A stretch of 36,286 nucleotides of DNA from Flavobacteriaceae bacterium (GTDB taxonomy: Bacteria > Bacteroidota > Bacteroidia > Flavobacteriales > Flavobacteriaceae), in contig JABDMU010000039.1 of NCBI GenBank assembly GCA_013001285.1, positions 1-36,286 of the forward strand, in the 5' to 3' direction. The notes under the pieces were generated by a model, which was given only the letters and a program-made list of their open reading frames with translations, made no database searches and had not been told where the DNA came from. Shown here one piece after another: positions 7,209 to 15,725 of the stretch (position 1 is the stretch's first letter; each line of letters begins with the position of its first letter). The position numbers and the translations under genes were made by a program.

Positions 7209-8118
7209 TTTTCTAAATCTCATCCGCTGGAAAAATCTCTTGATCCTTGCTATCACACAAGTTCTTATTAAATATGCACTGCTAGAACCCTTTAATGTTA
7301 CGGTAACCCTTAATGGTTTTGGTTTTTCCTTACTGGTTTTAGCAACTGTTTGCATCGCAGCAGCAGGCTATGTGATCAATGATGTTTATGATATTGAAAC
7401 CGATACTATAAACAATCCGAGCAAGGTGATTGTTGGTAAAAAGATCTCAGAAAAAAATGCCAACTACATCTTTATTTTTCTCACCATATTTGGTGTAGGT
7501 CTCGGCTTTTACTTATCCAATCTTGTAGGTCATAGTGGCTTTGCGGCCTTATTTGTTGCAGTTTCGGCTTTGCTTTATGTGTATGCGTCCTCCCTTAAAA
7601 AAATGATCCTCATCGGAAATATTGTAATTTCTATCCTGGTTGCTATTTCGATCATCATGGTTGGTGTTTTTGAATTATTACCTACGGTAACTGCCGACAA
7701 TCAAGACACACAAGTCACCTTTTTTAAGATCATATTAGATTATGCCCTATTCGGATTTGTCATTAATTTCATTCGTGAGATCGCAAAAGATATTGAAGAT
7801 ATTGATGGCGACTTCAATTCTGGAGCGCGAACTTTACCTATTATTATCGGAAGAGAACGTGCTGGAAAAGTCGTCTTCGCACTTCTATTTGTGCCTTTAA
7901 TTGGTATCATTTATTATGTGACCACCTATTTATATAAGCATCAGATCGCCATTATTTATTTTCTGGTCTTGGTAGTGGCCCCACTTATTTATTTATGTGT
8001 AAAAAGTTATTCGGCCGAAACCAAAAAAGACTGGCGACACATCTCAAACATTCTTAAACTGGTGATGTTGACTGGTATTTTGTCGATGGTACTCTATAAA
8101 TACATCCTTCTCGCTTAA
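7192..8118 (+). CDS. UbiA-family prenyltransferase
   Basis: A 308-residue membrane protein with about eight to nine helices. The two Asp-rich, magnesium-prenyl-diphosphate motifs are clear: NDVYDIETD at 63-71 and the KDIEDIDGD region near 199-207, followed by GARTLP. Flavobacterial members of this subgroup are commonly annotated as geranylgeranylglycerol-phosphate geranylgeranyltransferase-like; whether this one makes an ether lipid, a quinone precursor or something else is not determined here. Start choice is ATG at 7192 or ATG at 7201; both overlap the end of kdsC. It is third in the operon, and its stop codon overlaps the maf start (TAATG). Confidence 0.85.
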   Translation: MLNMIDFLNLIRWKNLLILAITQVLIKYALLEPFNVTVTLNGFGFSLLVLATVCIAAAGYVINDVYDIETDTINNPSKVIVGKKISEKNANYIFIFLTIFGVGLGFYLSNLVGHSGFAALFVAVSALLYVYASSLKKMILIGNIVISILVAISIIMVGVFELLPTVTADNQDTQVTFFKIILDYALFGFVINFIREIAKDIEDIDGDFNSGARTLPIIIGRERAGKVVFALLFVPLIGIIYYVTTYLYKHQIAIIYFLVLVVAPLIYLCVKSYSAETKKDWRHISNILKLVMLTGILSMVLYKYILLA

Positions 8119-8708
8119 TGCTTTCTGAAAAAATAAAACCATACAACCTTATCCTTGCTTCAGGTTCGCCAAGGCGACAGCAGTTACTGAACGATCTCGG
8201 ATTGGATTTTGAAATTCGATTAAAACCGGTTGTCGAAGAATATCCCGATAGGCTCAGGCATTTTGAGATCAGCGACTATCTGGCACAGTTAAAATCATTA
8301 GCCTTTGAAGCCGAGTTGAAGCCTAATGATATTTTAATCACCTCAGATACCATTGTATGGCATAAGGATCGCGCGATTGGAAAACCCATATCGAAAGAAA
8401 ATGCATTTGCCATGATCAAATCATTAAGTGGTGATGTGCATGAAGTCATTACTTCTATTTGTTTTAAGACCACGACCTATCAGAAAACAGTAAATACCAT
8501 TACCAAAGTCCATTTTGCTGAATTGACCGATGACGAGATCGCTCATTATCTCGATAACTATGAGTTTATGGATAAGGCTGGCGCTTATGGAATTCAGGAT
8601 TGGATCGGTTTGGTGGCCGTGACCCATTTAGAAGGCTCTTATTTGAACGTCATGGGTTTCCCTATTCATCTTGTTTATAAAACGTTAAATGACATCGTAA
8701 GCCGTTAA
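8118..8708 (+). CDS. maf: Maf-family nucleoside triphosphate pyrophosphatase
   Basis: A 196-residue cytosolic enzyme of the Maf/HAM1-like fold that hydrolyses non-canonical or excess pyrimidine nucleotides (dTTP, UTP and modified forms) to monophosphates. The N-terminal signature LILASGSPRRQQLL at 11-24 and the SDTIVW and GKPIS motifs near 75-94 are present, as is the acidic AGAYGIQD stretch near 151-158. The length is normal for the family. It is the last gene of the overlapping operon: its ATG shares a base with the ubiA stop. A new promoter element follows at 8717. Confidence 0.9.
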   Translation: MLSEKIKPYNLILASGSPRRQQLLNDLGLDFEIRLKPVVEEYPDRLRHFEISDYLAQLKSLAFEAELKPNDILITSDTIVWHKDRAIGKPISKENAFAMIKSLSGDVHEVITSICFKTTTYQKTVNTITKVHFAELTDDEIAHYLDNYEFMDKAGAYGIQDWIGLVAVTHLEGSYLNVMGFPIHLVYKTLNDIVSR

Positions 8709-8716
8709 ATGCTTCG

Positions 8717-8724
8717 TATTTTTG
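8717..8724 (+). promoter_or_regulatory. -7 promoter element for the lipoprotein gene
   Basis: TATTTTTG followed by CAG, an exact TAnnTTTG match nine bases after the maf stop and ten bases before the first ATG of the lipoprotein. Confidence 0.5.
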
Positions 8725-8734
8725 CAGCGTTAAA

Positions 8735-9673
8735 ATGAAAAATATGAAAGCTTTAAATCTTACTTTGTCTCGATATGGCTTCTTATTGGGCCTTGCCTTT
8801 GCTATAACATCTTGTGATCAAACGCAAACGCCTGAAATGGCCAGCAATTTAGAAAACAGTCCAGAGTACGCCGAAGCGAACGAACCTAGTCAAGCCTTCA
8901 AAGACTATTGGTATGCTGGTGTAGCTGAGATCACTTCTTTTGAATTAGAACAAGCACGTTACGGTGAATTACGTAATGGAAATGCGGTGCTCATCTATGT
9001 CACCGAAGATTTTCGTCCTGAGGCTCAGGTTAAAGCAGACCGATCTTATGCCGATAATATCTCTGTACTCAAACTGAATGCCACAAAAACATTCAATACA
9101 GGTATTTATCCCTATTCAATAATGCAAAGCACCTTCTACCCTGTTTCAAATGATCAGCATGCCTTAAAAGTTAGCAGTTCTATTCAAGAATGGTGTGGAC
9201 ATGTCTATTCGCAATTGAACAATCGCGACCAGTTTGAGATCGATTCTCACTCCTATTTTGAAAGTGAAGCCGATGCTGATTTTAAATTAGATAAAGCAAT
9301 TTTAGAAAATGAAATTTGGACGCAATTACGGATTGATCCTGCATCCTTACCGCAAGGTGACATGATGATCATTCCCTCCCTAGAGTTTATTCGACTCAGA
9401 CATATTGAACTCAAGGCATACAAGGCCATTGCCACACTTTCGGAAGGAATATATACCTTAGACTATCCAAACTTGGACAGAAGCCTTTCAATTTCTTTTA
9501 AAACCGAATTCCCTTATGAAATTCAAGGTTGGACCGAAACATTTAAAAGCGGATTTGGTCCAAATGCCAAGACAATGACAACCACAGCAAAAAAGCTTGA
9601 AAGCATCACATCAGCCTATTGGAGCAAAAATTCTAATGCCGATGAAGGCCTTAGAAAAACCCTCGGTTTATAA
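8735..9673 (+). CDS. Conserved flavobacterial lipoprotein (maf neighbour)
   Basis: A 312-residue lipoprotein; the lipobox AITSC places the modified cysteine at residue 27 (24 if the second ATG at 8744 is used). The mature part begins with a low-complexity acidic linker and then a conserved globular region with YWYAGVAEITSFELEQARYG, a VTEDF stretch and a QEWCGH motif. No enzyme signature is recognised. Proteins of this kind in Flavobacteriaceae often carry the database name septum formation inhibitor Maf, which I believe is copied from the neighbouring true maf gene: there is no Maf signature here. It has its own promoter element. Confidence 0.8.
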   Translation: MKNMKALNLTLSRYGFLLGLAFAITSCDQTQTPEMASNLENSPEYAEANEPSQAFKDYWYAGVAEITSFELEQARYGELRNGNAVLIYVTEDFRPEAQVKADRSYADNISVLKLNATKTFNTGIYPYSIMQSTFYPVSNDQHALKVSSSIQEWCGHVYSQLNNRDQFEIDSHSYFESEADADFKLDKAILENEIWTQLRIDPASLPQGDMMIIPSLEFIRLRHIELKAYKAIATLSEGIYTLDYPNLDRSLSISFKTEFPYEIQGWTETFKSGFGPNAKTMTTTAKKLESITSAYWSKNSNADEGLRKTLGL

Positions 9674-9696
9674 TATTTTAATCCGACAGACTATCT

Positions 9697-9704
9697 TATC
9701 TTTG
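9697..9704 (+). promoter_or_regulatory. -7 promoter element for the MscS-like gene
   Basis: TATCTTTG followed by CAC is a textbook TAnnTTTG element, 24 bases before the ATG at 9729, leaving room for the AAAGGAAAG ribosome-binding region. Confidence 0.6.
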
Positions 9705-9728
9705 CACTCTTAAAGGAAAGAACGCATT

Positions 9729-10268
9729 ATGCTGAAATTTATTAACACGCATCAGGAAGAATTAATAACCAGCCTTATTGTATTGGTGGTATTGATTTTA
9801 GCCTACCATGTATTTAAGTTTTCCATCAATAAAATTGGAAAAAAGAACGATATTAATATTCAACGTTCCAATCTTATCAGTCGTTATGTTGGATTTACTT
9901 TATTTTTTATTGGCTTACTCATAGAAGCTTTTGTTTTTGGTGCTGACTTTGGCGATATCGGCTTGGTATTTTCCTCAGTATTTGCGGTCATTGGTATTGC
10001 ACTTTTCGCTATTTGGTCTATTTTAAGTAATATCACTTCGGGTGTGATCATGTTCTTTTCGTTTCCATATAAGGTTGGCGATAAAATAAAGATCCATGAT
10101 AAAGACTTTCCCATTGAAGCAATAGTCGAAGACATACGTGCCTTTCATTTGCATCTTAGACTAGATAATGGTGATCTGGTCACCTATCCGAATAACCTCA
10201 TACTTCAAAAAGCGGTTACTCTAGTAGAAAAAGATGCCATAGACAGTTTTGAGATCTTAGACCGTTAG
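9729..10268 (+). CDS. Small MscS-type mechanosensitive channel
   Basis: A 179-residue protein. Hydrophobic segments at about 11-30, 50-70 and 75-105 are followed by a short beta domain (FSFPYKVGDKIKIHDKD onward), which is the MscS pore-lining helix and following beta domain. The Ala/Gly-rich packing of the third helix is only partly kept. It is much shorter than E. coli MscS (286 residues): it lacks most of the large C-terminal vestibule. Family function is release of solutes under membrane tension; this reduced form may be a regulator or signalling module instead. It is preceded by a strong promoter element and an AAAGGAAAG stretch. Confidence 0.82.
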   Translation: MLKFINTHQEELITSLIVLVVLILAYHVFKFSINKIGKKNDINIQRSNLISRYVGFTLFFIGLLIEAFVFGADFGDIGLVFSSVFAVIGIALFAIWSILSNITSGVIMFFSFPYKVGDKIKIHDKDFPIEAIVEDIRAFHLHLRLDNGDLVTYPNNLILQKAVTLVEKDAIDSFEILDR

Positions 10269-10296
10269 ACGTTAAAGAAACATTAAAAATCGTATG

Positions 10297-10322
10297 TTGG
10301 CTAGCTAACTTTTATATATTTG
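10297..10322 (+). promoter_or_regulatory. Promoter for the PIG-L operon
   Basis: TTG at 10297-10299 and TATATTTG at 10315-10322 are separated by 15 bases, slightly shorter than the usual 17-23. It is 22 bases upstream of the ATG at 10345. Confidence 0.5.
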
Positions 10323-10344
10323 GGTTGAAGCTAACATATAAACC

Positions 10345-12873
10345 ATGCGAAAACCAATACTTCTCGTTTTAGTCTTTCTTTTTTCTTTTCACCATACTCA
10401 GGCTCAAGAACCCAAAAAATTAAATGCCTCAGCCATTCATGATGCCATTCAGAAATTAAATTTTCTAGGCTCTGTATTATATGTCGCAGCACATCCAGAT
10501 GATGAAAACACAAGACTGATCTCTTATATGTCTAATCAGGTCAAAGCACGAACAGCTTATCTGTCGATGACGCGAGGCGATGGCGGACAAAACCTTATCG
10601 GACCAGAAATCCGAGAGCTTTTAGGAGTCATCAGAACACAAGAATTACTAGCTGCCCGTGGCATTGATGGTGGCGAGCAACTGTTTACACGCGCCAATGA
10701 TTTTGGCTATTCGAAACATCCTGATGAAACCCTTGAAATTTGGGATAAGGATGAAGTCTTGAGCGATGTGGTTTGGGCCATTAGAAAATTCAAGCCAGAC
10801 GTTATCATCAATAGATTTGATCATAGAACACCGGGAACCAATCACGGCCATCATACTAGTTCTGCCATGTTGAGCATGGAAGCTTTCGATCTTGTGAATG
10901 ATGCGAGCGTTTATCCAGATCAGTTAAACTTGGTAGATACATGGCAACCCAAACGCCTTTTCTTTAATACATCTTGGTGGTTTTATGGCAGTCAGGAGAA
11001 TTTTGAAAAAGCCGATAAAAGCAACATGCTCAATTTTGATGTTGGTGTGTATTATCCTTCAAAAGGGATGTCAAATAATGAGATCGCATCGTTGGCGAGT
11101 AGTCAGCATTTATGTCAGGGCTTCGGTCGCGTTTCCACACGTGGCTCGCAATCGGAGTACGTCGAATTTTTAAAAGGCGAATTCCCTGAAAACAAAGACA
11201 ATATATTTGATGGCATAGACACGTCCTGGAAACGCGTAAAAGGTGGCGCTGCTATTGGAGACCTTCTAAATAAGATAGAAACGAATTTTAATTTTAGAGA
11301 TCCGGCTTCGCATATACCAGACCTTTTAAAAGCGCTTAAATTGGTGAACGCCTTAGATAATACGCACTGGAAAGCGGTGAAATCGAAAGAATTAAAATCG
11401 ATCATTGAAGCATGTGCCGGACTGTATTTAGAAGTGAGTGCAGATAAGCCAACTACGAGTCCTGGGAGTTCAATCAAGTTGAGTATTGAAGCGCTTAACC
11501 GAAGCGAAATACCTATTGAATTGCTTGATTATAAAGTTTCAGTTGAAGCTGCAAATCGCGTTAAAAATGAGCCCTTATTAGCTAACCAACGACAAATACT
11601 TACTGACTCTGTTCAGATTCCGAAGTATTGGAAAACAACAGCGCCGTATTGGCTAGAGAAAAAAGGGACTTTAGGCATGTATCATGTCGAAAAGCAAGAA
11701 TTGATCGGGGAACCTGAAACACCAAGGACAGTTACCGTCAGTTTTAACCTCTTGATGAATGGTGAACCGTTAGAGATCACAAAAGATGTTGTGTATCGTT
11801 ATTCAAAACCAGATAAAGGCGAATTATACAGACCCTTTGAGATCATTCCTGAGGCCTCAGCTCGTTTAAAAGACGACGTTTATATTTTTGAGACTGGCGC
11901 TCAGAAAGATATTGAGGTCATAGTAAAAGCTGGACGTGATCAACTTTCAGGCTTTGTTCAGATGGCGTATCCAAATGGTTGGAACGTGTATCCTGAAAAG
12001 CAGAAAATTGAGATCGCCAATAAGGATGAAGAACAGGTTCTTGTGTTTACGGTCATTCCGCCAAAAGATCAAAGTGAAGGTTTGATTTCACCAATGGTGA
12101 ATGTCAATGGCGAATTTTATACACGCGAATTGGTGGAGATCGATTATGCCCATATTCCTTTTCAAACCGTCTTAATGCCAAGCGAAAGTAAAGTCGTGCG
12201 TTTAGATATCAAGAAAAAAGGTGAGAATATAGGGTATATTGAAGGTGCCGGAGATGTGGTTCCAGAGAGCTTGCAACATATCGGCTATAATGTGGTAAAA
12301 CTAAAACCAGAAGAAATCAATGCTGATAACCTGTCGCGATTTGATGCTGTAGTTGTTGGTATTCGTGCTTATAATATATTGGATGATATGAAATTCAAGC
12401 AACAAACACTTTTTGATTTTGTTGAAGCAGGTGGCAATATGATCGTGCAATACAATACGAGCAGACGCTTAAAAGTTGATGACTTGGCGCCATATGAATT
12501 AAAGTTAGGTCGAGATCGTGTGACCAATGAGCATTCGGAAGTGAAGATCATCGATCCTAAGCATCCTTTAATGAACTATCCTAACAAGATCACTCAAGCC
12601 GACTTTAATGGTTGGGTGCAAGAACGAGGTCTCTATTTTCCAAGTAAATGGGGTCCAGAATTCACGCCTATCCTTTCAATGCATGATAAGGGTGAGACGC
12701 CCAAAGAAGGCAGTCTGCTTGTTGCAAAACATGGTAAGGGCCATTACATTTATACTGGGCTCAGCTTCTTTAGGGAGTTCCCTGCAGGGGTTCCAGGGGC
12801 TTACCGATTGTTCGCGAATATGCTTTCAATAGGCAAAGACAATATTAATCTTGATAAAAAACTAAGCGACTAA
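10345..12873 (+). CDS. Exported PIG-L/LmbE family deacetylase, large fused form
   Basis: An 842-residue protein with a Sec signal peptide (ending HTQAQ near residue 21), so it acts outside the cytoplasm. The N-terminal PIG-L domain (about 40-290) has the zinc motif AAHPDDE (His50, Asp53) and a second histidine cluster NHGHHTSS near 165-172, the ligand set of N-acetylglucosaminyl deacetylases. Middle regions (about 370-620) look like beta-sandwich modules. The C-terminal part (about 635-830) has a glutamine-amidotransferase-like flavodoxin fold (DAVVVGIRAYNI, GGNMIVQYNT). The substrate is unknown; family members deacetylate GlcNAc-containing compounds. It leads a likely operon with a tiny membrane protein, a symporter and a Gfo/Idh oxidoreductase, suggesting uptake and processing of an amino-sugar-like compound. 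Confidence 0.88.
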   Translation: MRKPILLVLVFLFSFHHTQAQEPKKLNASAIHDAIQKLNFLGSVLYVAAHPDDENTRLISYMSNQVKARTAYLSMTRGDGGQNLIGPEIRELLGVIRTQELLAARGIDGGEQLFTRANDFGYSKHPDETLEIWDKDEVLSDVVWAIRKFKPDVIINRFDHRTPGTNHGHHTSSAMLSMEAFDLVNDASVYPDQLNLVDTWQPKRLFFNTSWWFYGSQENFEKADKSNMLNFDVGVYYPSKGMSNNEIASLASSQHLCQGFGRVSTRGSQSEYVEFLKGEFPENKDNIFDGIDTSWKRVKGGAAIGDLLNKIETNFNFRDPASHIPDLLKALKLVNALDNTHWKAVKSKELKSIIEACAGLYLEVSADKPTTSPGSSIKLSIEALNRSEIPIELLDYKVSVEAANRVKNEPLLANQRQILTDSVQIPKYWKTTAPYWLEKKGTLGMYHVEKQELIGEPETPRTVTVSFNLLMNGEPLEITKDVVYRYSKPDKGELYRPFEIIPEASARLKDDVYIFETGAQKDIEVIVKAGRDQLSGFVQMAYPNGWNVYPEKQKIEIANKDEEQVLVFTVIPPKDQSEGLISPMVNVNGEFYTRELVEIDYAHIPFQTVLMPSESKVVRLDIKKKGENIGYIEGAGDVVPESLQHIGYNVVKLKPEEINADNLSRFDAVVVGIRAYNILDDMKFKQQTLFDFVEAGGNMIVQYNTSRRLKVDDLAPYELKLGRDRVTNEHSEVKIIDPKHPLMNYPNKITQADFNGWVQERGLYFPSKWGPEFTPILSMHDKGETPKEGSLLVAKHGKGHYIYTGLSFFREFPAGVPGAYRLFANMLSIGKDNINLDKKLSD

Positions 12874-12874
12874 C

Positions 12875-12985
12875 ATGGAAGACCAACCTGTAAAGCCACG
12901 ATGGGAAAAAATGTATACTATCGTTCTTGTGGCCAATGCCATTTATATCATTCTTTTTTATTTAATAACCACATCATTCTCCTAG
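12875..12985 (+). CDS. 36-residue membrane protein next to the symporter
   Basis: Begins one base after the PIG-L stop and ends one base before the symporter ATG. The sequence MEDQPVKPRWEKMYTIV has a basic, Trp-containing cytosolic start, followed by one hydrophobic helix (about 14-33). The perfect fit between two larger genes of an operon argues that it is real. I infer a small accessory subunit of the sodium:solute symporter, as some SSS transporters have short membrane partners; the homology itself is not shown. Confidence 0.65.
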   Translation: MEDQPVKPRWEKMYTIVLVANAIYIILFYLITTSFS

Positions 12986-12986
12986 T

Positions 12987-14675
12987 ATGCAGATAGAAGA
13001 TTGGATCGTTCTAGGGGTTACCTTATTAAGTATAGTTCTTTACGGAACCTGGAAAACACGTGGCAGTAAAAATGTACAGGATTATTTACGCGGTGGTAAT
13101 CAAGCCCAATGGTGGACCATCGGATTATCGGTAATGGCTACACAAGCAAGTGCCATCACGTTTTTATCGACACCCGGACAGGCCTTTCATGACGGAATGG
13201 GTTTTGTACAGTTCTATTTTGGTGTACCCATTGCCATGGTGGTGATCTGTTTGGTTTTTATTCCCTTATATCACCGACTGAAAGTCTACACAGCCTATGA
13301 GTTTTTAGAAAGTCGATTTGACCTTAAGACCAGAAGTCTGACGGCTATTCTGTTTTTAATTCAGCGCGGTCTGGCGGCAGGTATCACTATTTTTGCGCCT
13401 TCTATTATTTTGTCGGCCGTATTAGGTTGGAATCTGACATTGTTGAATATTATCATCGGGGTATTGGTTATCATATATACTGTATCTGGAGGTACTAAGG
13501 CGGTAAGTGTGACCCAAAAGCATCAAATGGCAGTGATCTTCACTGGCATGTTCATTGCTTTCTTTTTGATCATTAGCTATTTGCCTGATGGCATTACCTT
13601 TCAGAAGGCTTTAGATATAGCAGGAGCTAGTGGAAAAATGCAAGTATTGGACTTTTCATTCAATTTAGAAAATAGGTATACCGTTTGGAGCGGACTTATT
13701 GGCGGTTCCTTTTTAGCCCTCTCCTATTTTGGTACAGATCAAAGTCAGGTGCAGCGCTATCTTTCGGGAAGATCTGTAAAAGAAATGCGATTAGGCATGC
13801 TTTTTAACGGACTCTTAAAAGTGCCGATGCAATTCTTCATCCTTTTGGTTGGGATCATGGTATTTGTTTTTTATCAATTTGAAGCATCACCATTAAATTT
13901 CAATCCCTTAGCAACTGAAGCCGTTGAAAATTCGAAGTATGTTGATGAATTTCAAGAACTGAAATCTGACCAGACCAAGTTGTTTGAAGACAAGCAAACC
14001 TATATAACAAATTACCTCGCTTCGGGTAAACAGGAAGATGCCGATAAAATAGCTCTGGCCAACAATGAAGATCGACAACTACGAGATGAAGCAAAAGCGC
14101 TGATAGCTAAAGTTGCAGAAGAAAATGACGAGAAAATTGAAACAAACGACAAAGATTATGTGTTCATACATTTCATTTTAAACAATTTACCAAAAGGGCT
14201 CATCGGATTACTTTTGGCTGTTATTTTAAGTGCTGCCATGTCCAGTACGGCCAGTGAATTGAATGCCTTAGCTTCAACCACAGCCATGGATCTTTACAAG
14301 CGTAATAAGGTTGGTATATCTGAAGAAAAAATGCTGGCCGTAAGTAAATGGTTTACTTTGGGCTGGGGTATTTTAGCCATATTAATAGCTTGCATCGCCC
14401 ACTTGGCCGACAACTTAATTCAGCTCGTTAATATTATTGGATCTATATTTTATGGAAATGTATTAGGTATATTTTTATTGGCGTTCTTCTTTAAATTTGT
14501 AAAGGCGAATGCCGTGTTTGTAGCTGCACTCATCACTCAGGTCATTGTTATCATTGGCTGGTGGTTTGATTGGATGCCATTTCTCTGGCTTAATTTCTTT
14601 GGCTGTGTTGTGGTAATGGTTATTGCTATGAGTATACAATCGGTAACTCGAAATAATGAACCCGTCAAATCCTAA
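12987..14675 (+). CDS. Sodium:solute symporter (SSS family)
   Basis: A 562-residue inner-membrane transporter with about 13 helices. SSS features include the N-terminal RGGNQAQWWTIGLSVMATQASAITF region, GGTKAVSVTQ near 170-180 (the family's inverted-repeat region), and the conserved SAAMSSTASELNALAS stretch near 410-425 with the sodium-site serines. It probably moves a sugar, sugar acid or similar organic compound with Na+; the substrate cannot be read from sequence. Unusual is a highly charged stretch at about 297-387, between two membrane helices, rich in Lys, Glu, Asp and Gln and predicted helical. The gene overlaps the following oxidoreductase by 20 bases and follows the 36-residue membrane protein by one base. 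Confidence 0.92.
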   Translation: MQIEDWIVLGVTLLSIVLYGTWKTRGSKNVQDYLRGGNQAQWWTIGLSVMATQASAITFLSTPGQAFHDGMGFVQFYFGVPIAMVVICLVFIPLYHRLKVYTAYEFLESRFDLKTRSLTAILFLIQRGLAAGITIFAPSIILSAVLGWNLTLLNIIIGVLVIIYTVSGGTKAVSVTQKHQMAVIFTGMFIAFFLIISYLPDGITFQKALDIAGASGKMQVLDFSFNLENRYTVWSGLIGGSFLALSYFGTDQSQVQRYLSGRSVKEMRLGMLFNGLLKVPMQFFILLVGIMVFVFYQFEASPLNFNPLATEAVENSKYVDEFQELKSDQTKLFEDKQTYITNYLASGKQEDADKIALANNEDRQLRDEAKALIAKVAEENDEKIETNDKDYVFIHFILNNLPKGLIGLLLAVILSAAMSSTASELNALASTTAMDLYKRNKVGISEEKMLAVSKWFTLGWGILAILIACIAHLADNLIQLVNIIGSIFYGNVLGIFLLAFFFKFVKANAVFVAALITQVIVIIGWWFDWMPFLWLNFFGCVVVMVIAMSIQSVTRNNEPVKS

Positions 14676-15639
14676 AGTAATCTATTGGGGCATAATTGGT
14701 CTTGGAAAAATTGCACATAAATTTGCCGAAGACCTCTTAACTCTTGATCATGCCCAATTGTATGCAGTAGCTTCTCGTGATCTGAATAAGGCAAACAACT
14801 TTAAAGTTAATTACAAAGCACAAAAAGCCTATGGTAATTATGAAGATCTCGCAAAAGATCCCGCCATTGATGCCGTTTACATTGCAACACCACATAGTTT
14901 CCATAAAGCGCATACAACGCTTTGTTTAACCCATAAAAAAGCGGTTTTATGTGAAAAGCCCTTTGCGATGAATTTGAATGAAGTTGAAGAGATGATAGAA
15001 TGTGCAAAAGCTAATGGCACCTTATTAATGGAAGCCTTATGGACCTATTTCTTGCCGCATTACCGCTATTTACTTAACACAATTCAAAATCGAACCTTTG
15101 GTTTATTACAGCGTATTGAAGCAGATTTCGGATTTCATCCGACCTATGATCTAAATTCACGTGTGTTTAATAAATCTTTGGGAGGCGGTAGCCTATTAGA
15201 TATTGGCATATATCCCATTTTCGTTGCCTTGAGTACTTTAGGAAAGCCAGAAGATATAGAAGCTACTGCAACCTTTTTTGAAAATGAGGTGGATTCATCC
15301 TGTTCAATGCGCTTTTATTATAATAAGGATTTGAAGGCGCGGTTAAATTGTACCTTTTTAAAAGAAACGCCTACTGAAGCCATTTTCTATTTTGAGAATG
15401 CTATTATTCAACTCAATTCCAGATTTCATGAGCCAACAACAATCACGATCAAAAATGATGAAGGTGAAAAGACCTTAGATTTTAATTGCACTACCAATGG
15501 ATATGCTTATGAAATTGCTCATTTTAATCAATTGATAAGAGATCAAAAAACCGAAAGCGATCTCATGACCTTTAATTTCAGTAAAACATTGATAAAGACG
15601 CTTGATCAGGTGAGAGAAACAATCGGACTAACCTATTAA
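14656..15639 (+). CDS. Gfo/Idh/MocA family oxidoreductase
   Basis: A 327-residue NAD(P)-dependent cytosolic dehydrogenase. The N-terminal Rossmann fold begins WGIIGLGKIAHKF; the family motif CEKPFAMN is near 97-104; the C-terminal alpha/beta substrate domain includes GGGSLLDIGIYP near 176-187, as in dihydrodiol or glucose-fructose oxidoreductase-like members. Length is normal. Substrates are usually sugars or cyclitols. Its start lies inside the end of the symporter gene, so it is almost certainly co-expressed with transport and with the upstream PIG-L deacetylase; oxidation of the imported sugar is a reasonable guess. A hairpin terminator follows at 15656. Confidence 0.9.
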   Translation: MNPSNPKVIYWGIIGLGKIAHKFAEDLLTLDHAQLYAVASRDLNKANNFKVNYKAQKAYGNYEDLAKDPAIDAVYIATPHSFHKAHTTLCLTHKKAVLCEKPFAMNLNEVEEMIECAKANGTLLMEALWTYFLPHYRYLLNTIQNRTFGLLQRIEADFGFHPTYDLNSRVFNKSLGGGSLLDIGIYPIFVALSTLGKPEDIEATATFFENEVDSSCSMRFYYNKDLKARLNCTFLKETPTEAIFYFENAIIQLNSRFHEPTTITIKNDEGEKTLDFNCTTNGYAYEIAHFNQLIRDQKTESDLMTFNFSKTLIKTLDQVRETIGLTY

Positions 15640-15649
15640 ATAAGGCCAT

Positions 15650-15679
15650 AAAAAAAGCGTGCAACTACAGTTACACGCT
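15650..15679 (-). terminator. Terminator for the DUF2911 gene, possibly bidirectional
   Basis: AGCGTG (15656-15661) pairs with CACGCT (15674-15679), with three more internal pairs (AAC with GTT). On the minus strand the stem is followed by a run of T residues. It lies between the convergent Gfo/Idh and DUF2911 genes. Confidence 0.7.
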
Positions 15680-15725
15680 CTTATATTCATAGCAATCGCT
15701 ACTAATCAAATTAATAACGATAAGC

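Noticed and set aside
6999-7355. 118-residue minus-strand frame across kdsC and ubiA
   Set aside because: Shadow of two motif-bearing genes on the other strand.
11115-11477. 120-residue minus-strand frame within the PIG-L gene
   Set aside because: Antisense shadow without features; the PIG-L frame is continuous through it.
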